In this document: positions 5,728-6,867 of the stretch, one piece after another
Layout: each line of letters opens with the position of its first letter
Position numbering within the stretch: position 1 is the stretch's first letter
Origin: Flavobacteriaceae bacterium
GTDB taxonomy: Bacteria; Bacteroidota; Bacteroidia; Flavobacteriales; Flavobacteriaceae
DNA length: 6,867 nt
Assembly (NCBI GenBank): GCA_949507465.1
Contig: CATEMS010000066.1
Coordinates: 1 to 6,867 of the forward strand
Reading direction: 5' to 3'
Program-made: the position numbers and the translations under genes
The notes under the pieces: generated by a model
What the model saw: the letters and a program-made list of their open reading frames with translations, nothing else
What the model was told of the DNA's origin: nothing
The model's database searches: none

Positions 5728-6129
5728 TTAGTAATTCTTTGTGGTGGCAACTTCTAGTTGATACGCCGTATTGTTGCCAGAATCACCAGGATAAGGAAGT
5801 AACCTCAAAGCTGTAAAAACAGTATGCTGTGTGCGAGCTATGATACTTTGTGATTGGTTTTGAAAAACTACGGTCATCTTTTGAGATTCTTGCCCAGGCT
5901 CCCTAACATAAAGTTCCACTACTGCTTTCCCTTCCCACATACAGGTTATATTCCTTGGACATCTAGAATCTTCTACAACGGCAGCTAGGATAATAGTGAC
6001 CCCAGCTTTAGTTATTGACTTTTCAAGGGGTACTAAAAAGGTACTATCAACGTGATCTTGTTGTTGTGCTAACACTTGGCAAGAAACAACAATACTCACG
6101 ATACTAAAAATAAGTAGTAATTTTTTCAT
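5728..6129 (-). CDS. Small exported protein with a DSRCP...CxWxG motif, function unknown
   Basis: The 133-residue product starts with a clear export signal (MKKLLLIFSIVSIVVSCQVLA). It can be read two ways: signal peptidase I cleavage after A21 (VLA-QQQ), or a lipobox VVSC with lipidation at C17. The mature part is short and beta-rich. Its most distinctive feature is EDSRCPRNITCMWEGKA (53-69) with C57, C63, W65 and G67, then LRLLPYPGD near the C-terminus. I recall this DSRCP-x(4)-C-x-W-x-G layout from uncharacterised exported proteins of Bacteroidota and other bacteria, but I cannot name a family with certainty. The two Cys may form a disulfide in the periplasm. The ATG at 6129 follows the permease stop by 25 nt on the same strand, so the two are probably co-transcribed. 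A link to metals is inferred only from this neighbourhood. Confidence 0.85.
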   Translation of the reverse strand: MKKLLLIFSIVSIVVSCQVLAQQQDHVDSTFLVPLEKSITKAGVTIILAAVVEDSRCPRNITCMWEGKAVVELYVREPGQESQKMTVVFQNQSQSIIARTQHTVFTALRLLPYPGDSGNNTAYQLEVATTKNY

Positions 6130-6154
6130 AGGTGTGGTGGTTTTAAAAACACAG

Positions 6155-6867
6155 TTATCCTCTAAATAAAAAGAAATCGTCCTTTAGGTGTTCTATTTTG
6201 TCGTTTTTGTTTGTAATGATATACTCCAGAGCCGTTTGGGTAAAATCAAGGCCTTTTGTTGTTAGAGAAATAACCTCATTGGTGATGGTAATCAGGTTAT
6301 TATCTAAGGCAAGCTCTACCACTGTATTTGCTTTAACCTGTTGCCAATTAATGTGCTCTCGCAAATGATTGATATGCCTCTCTTCTATTTCTTGGTGGTT
6401 ATTAAGGTGCAATAAAAAAGTAAGCAAGGAGACCTCTGTGCGCTGTTGTTTTTGGCGATACATGACAGACAACAGCCCTTTTTGAGGCGCAAAAAAATAC
6501 ACAAGCAAAAACACCAAACCAAGAACTGTAGTTATAGACCCTGCAATAGATGCGTCCAACCAGTGCGCCAACCAATATCCGCTAATGGCGGCAAAAACTC
6601 CAAAACATACAGAAAGCCACAACATTTTTTTTAAATCTGCGGTAAGCAAATACGCAGCGGCAGCTGGAGCAATCATAAGGGCTACCACAAGAATAGCGCC
6701 TACAGCATCAAAAGCGCCTACAACAGTAATAGAAGACACAGACATCAACCCGTAATGCAAAATAGCCGGAGAAAAACCAAGAGCAGAAGACAAGCCAACA
6801 TCAAATGTGCTTACTTTTAATTCCTTGAAAAATAAGTACAGCAGTGAAAGGGTGATAAGTAAAATAA
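6155..6867 (-). CDS. ABC-3 family metal-ion permease with C-terminal winged-helix domain (5' end outside window)
   Basis: The frame is open from the right window edge (first full codon at 6865) to TAA at 6157-6155, giving 236 visible residues; the N-terminal membrane segments are missing. A TTG at 6793 is internal, since conserved sequence continues upstream of it. The visible permease part matches ZnuB/MntB/TroC-type proteins: FKELKVSTFDVGLSSALG, then SITVVGAFDAVGAILVVALM, IAPAAAAYLL, and two more membrane helices ending in FFAPQKGLL. These permeases pair with an ATPase and a solute-binding protein to import Mn2+, Zn2+ or iron. After a basic linker (YRQKQQR) comes a winged-helix domain (6436-6215) with helices around LLTFLLHLNNH, ERHINHLREHI and VKANTVVELALDNNLI and a wing ending in ISLTTKG, like the DNA-binding part of DtxR-type regulators. 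The DtxR dimerisation and metal-binding part is absent. The metal is not deducible. Confidence 0.9.
   Translation of the reverse strand, partial: ILLITLSLLYLFFKELKVSTFDVGLSSALGFSPAILHYGLMSVSSITVVGAFDAVGAILVVALMIAPAAAAYLLTADLKKMLWLSVCFGVFAAISGYWLAHWLDASIAGSITTVLGLVFLLVYFFAPQKGLLSVMYRQKQQRTEVSLLTFLLHLNNHQEIEERHINHLREHINWQQVKANTVVELALDNNLITITNEVISLTTKGLDFTQTALEYIITNKNDKIEHLKDDFFLFRG

Noticed and set aside
6791..6793. TTG as the start of the metal permease
   Set aside because: Conserved permease sequence (FKELKVSTFD) continues in frame upstream to the window edge, so the gene is cut by the window and does not start here.
1..6867. CRISPR array, insertion sequence or intact integrase
   Set aside because: No regularly spaced repeats, transposase or recombinase motifs, or terminal inverted repeats were seen.

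Overview
The window looks like chromosomal DNA from a member of the Bacteroidota, most likely family Flavobacteriaceae. Three things point there. Two promoters match the lineage-specific pattern TTTG-N19-TAnnTTTG exactly. The RseP, SCO and FeoB proteins have flavobacterial-type sequences. A FeoA-FeoB-small Cys-rich protein cluster is present, and the coding is moderately AT-rich. The species cannot be named from the sequence alone.

Layout. Positions 1-332 hold the 3' end of an AT-rich, Asn-rich, probably secreted protein (plus strand), closed by a good intrinsic terminator. Positions 386-578 contain no convincing gene, but they hold a 14-bp inverted copy of the tRNA-Asn 5' end with its flank, a 9-bp direct repeat of 11-bp period, and a bulged hairpin. 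Next comes a minus-strand tRNA-Asn(GTT) unit with a complete promoter (780-810) and terminator (579-607). rseP, a membrane site-2 protease, occupies 827-2143 on the minus strand. Divergent from it, on the plus strand, is a SCO-family copper chaperone/thioredoxin-fold protein (2372-3070). The iron(II) uptake operon follows: feoA (3179-3433), feoB (3437-5536) and a 52-residue Cys-rich membrane protein (5543-5701). It has its own promoter, overlapped by an 18-bp palindrome that looks like an operator. Converging on it from the right are a small exported Cys-containing protein (5728-6129) and, upstream of that, the 3' part of an ABC-3 family metal-ion permease (6155 to the window edge) whose C-terminus is a winged-helix domain.

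How it fits together. From 2372 to the right edge the genes are mostly about transition metals: copper delivery or thiol redox (SCO), ferrous iron import (Feo), and Mn/Zn/Fe import (ABC permease). The SCO gene is separated from feoA by a strong promoter, so it need not be co-regulated with it. The feo genes are nearly contiguous (gaps of 3 and 6 nt) and surely one transcript. The permease and the small exported protein are 25 nt apart and probably share a transcript that ends at an AT-rich bidirectional terminator between the two converging operons.

The items most worth a second look are the palindrome over the feo -33 element, the permease-winged-helix fusion that lacks a recognisable metal-sensing domain, the small exported protein beside it, and the repeats between the first gene and the tRNA. 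I saw no clear new multi-gene system; most of the window is core flavobacterial genome.
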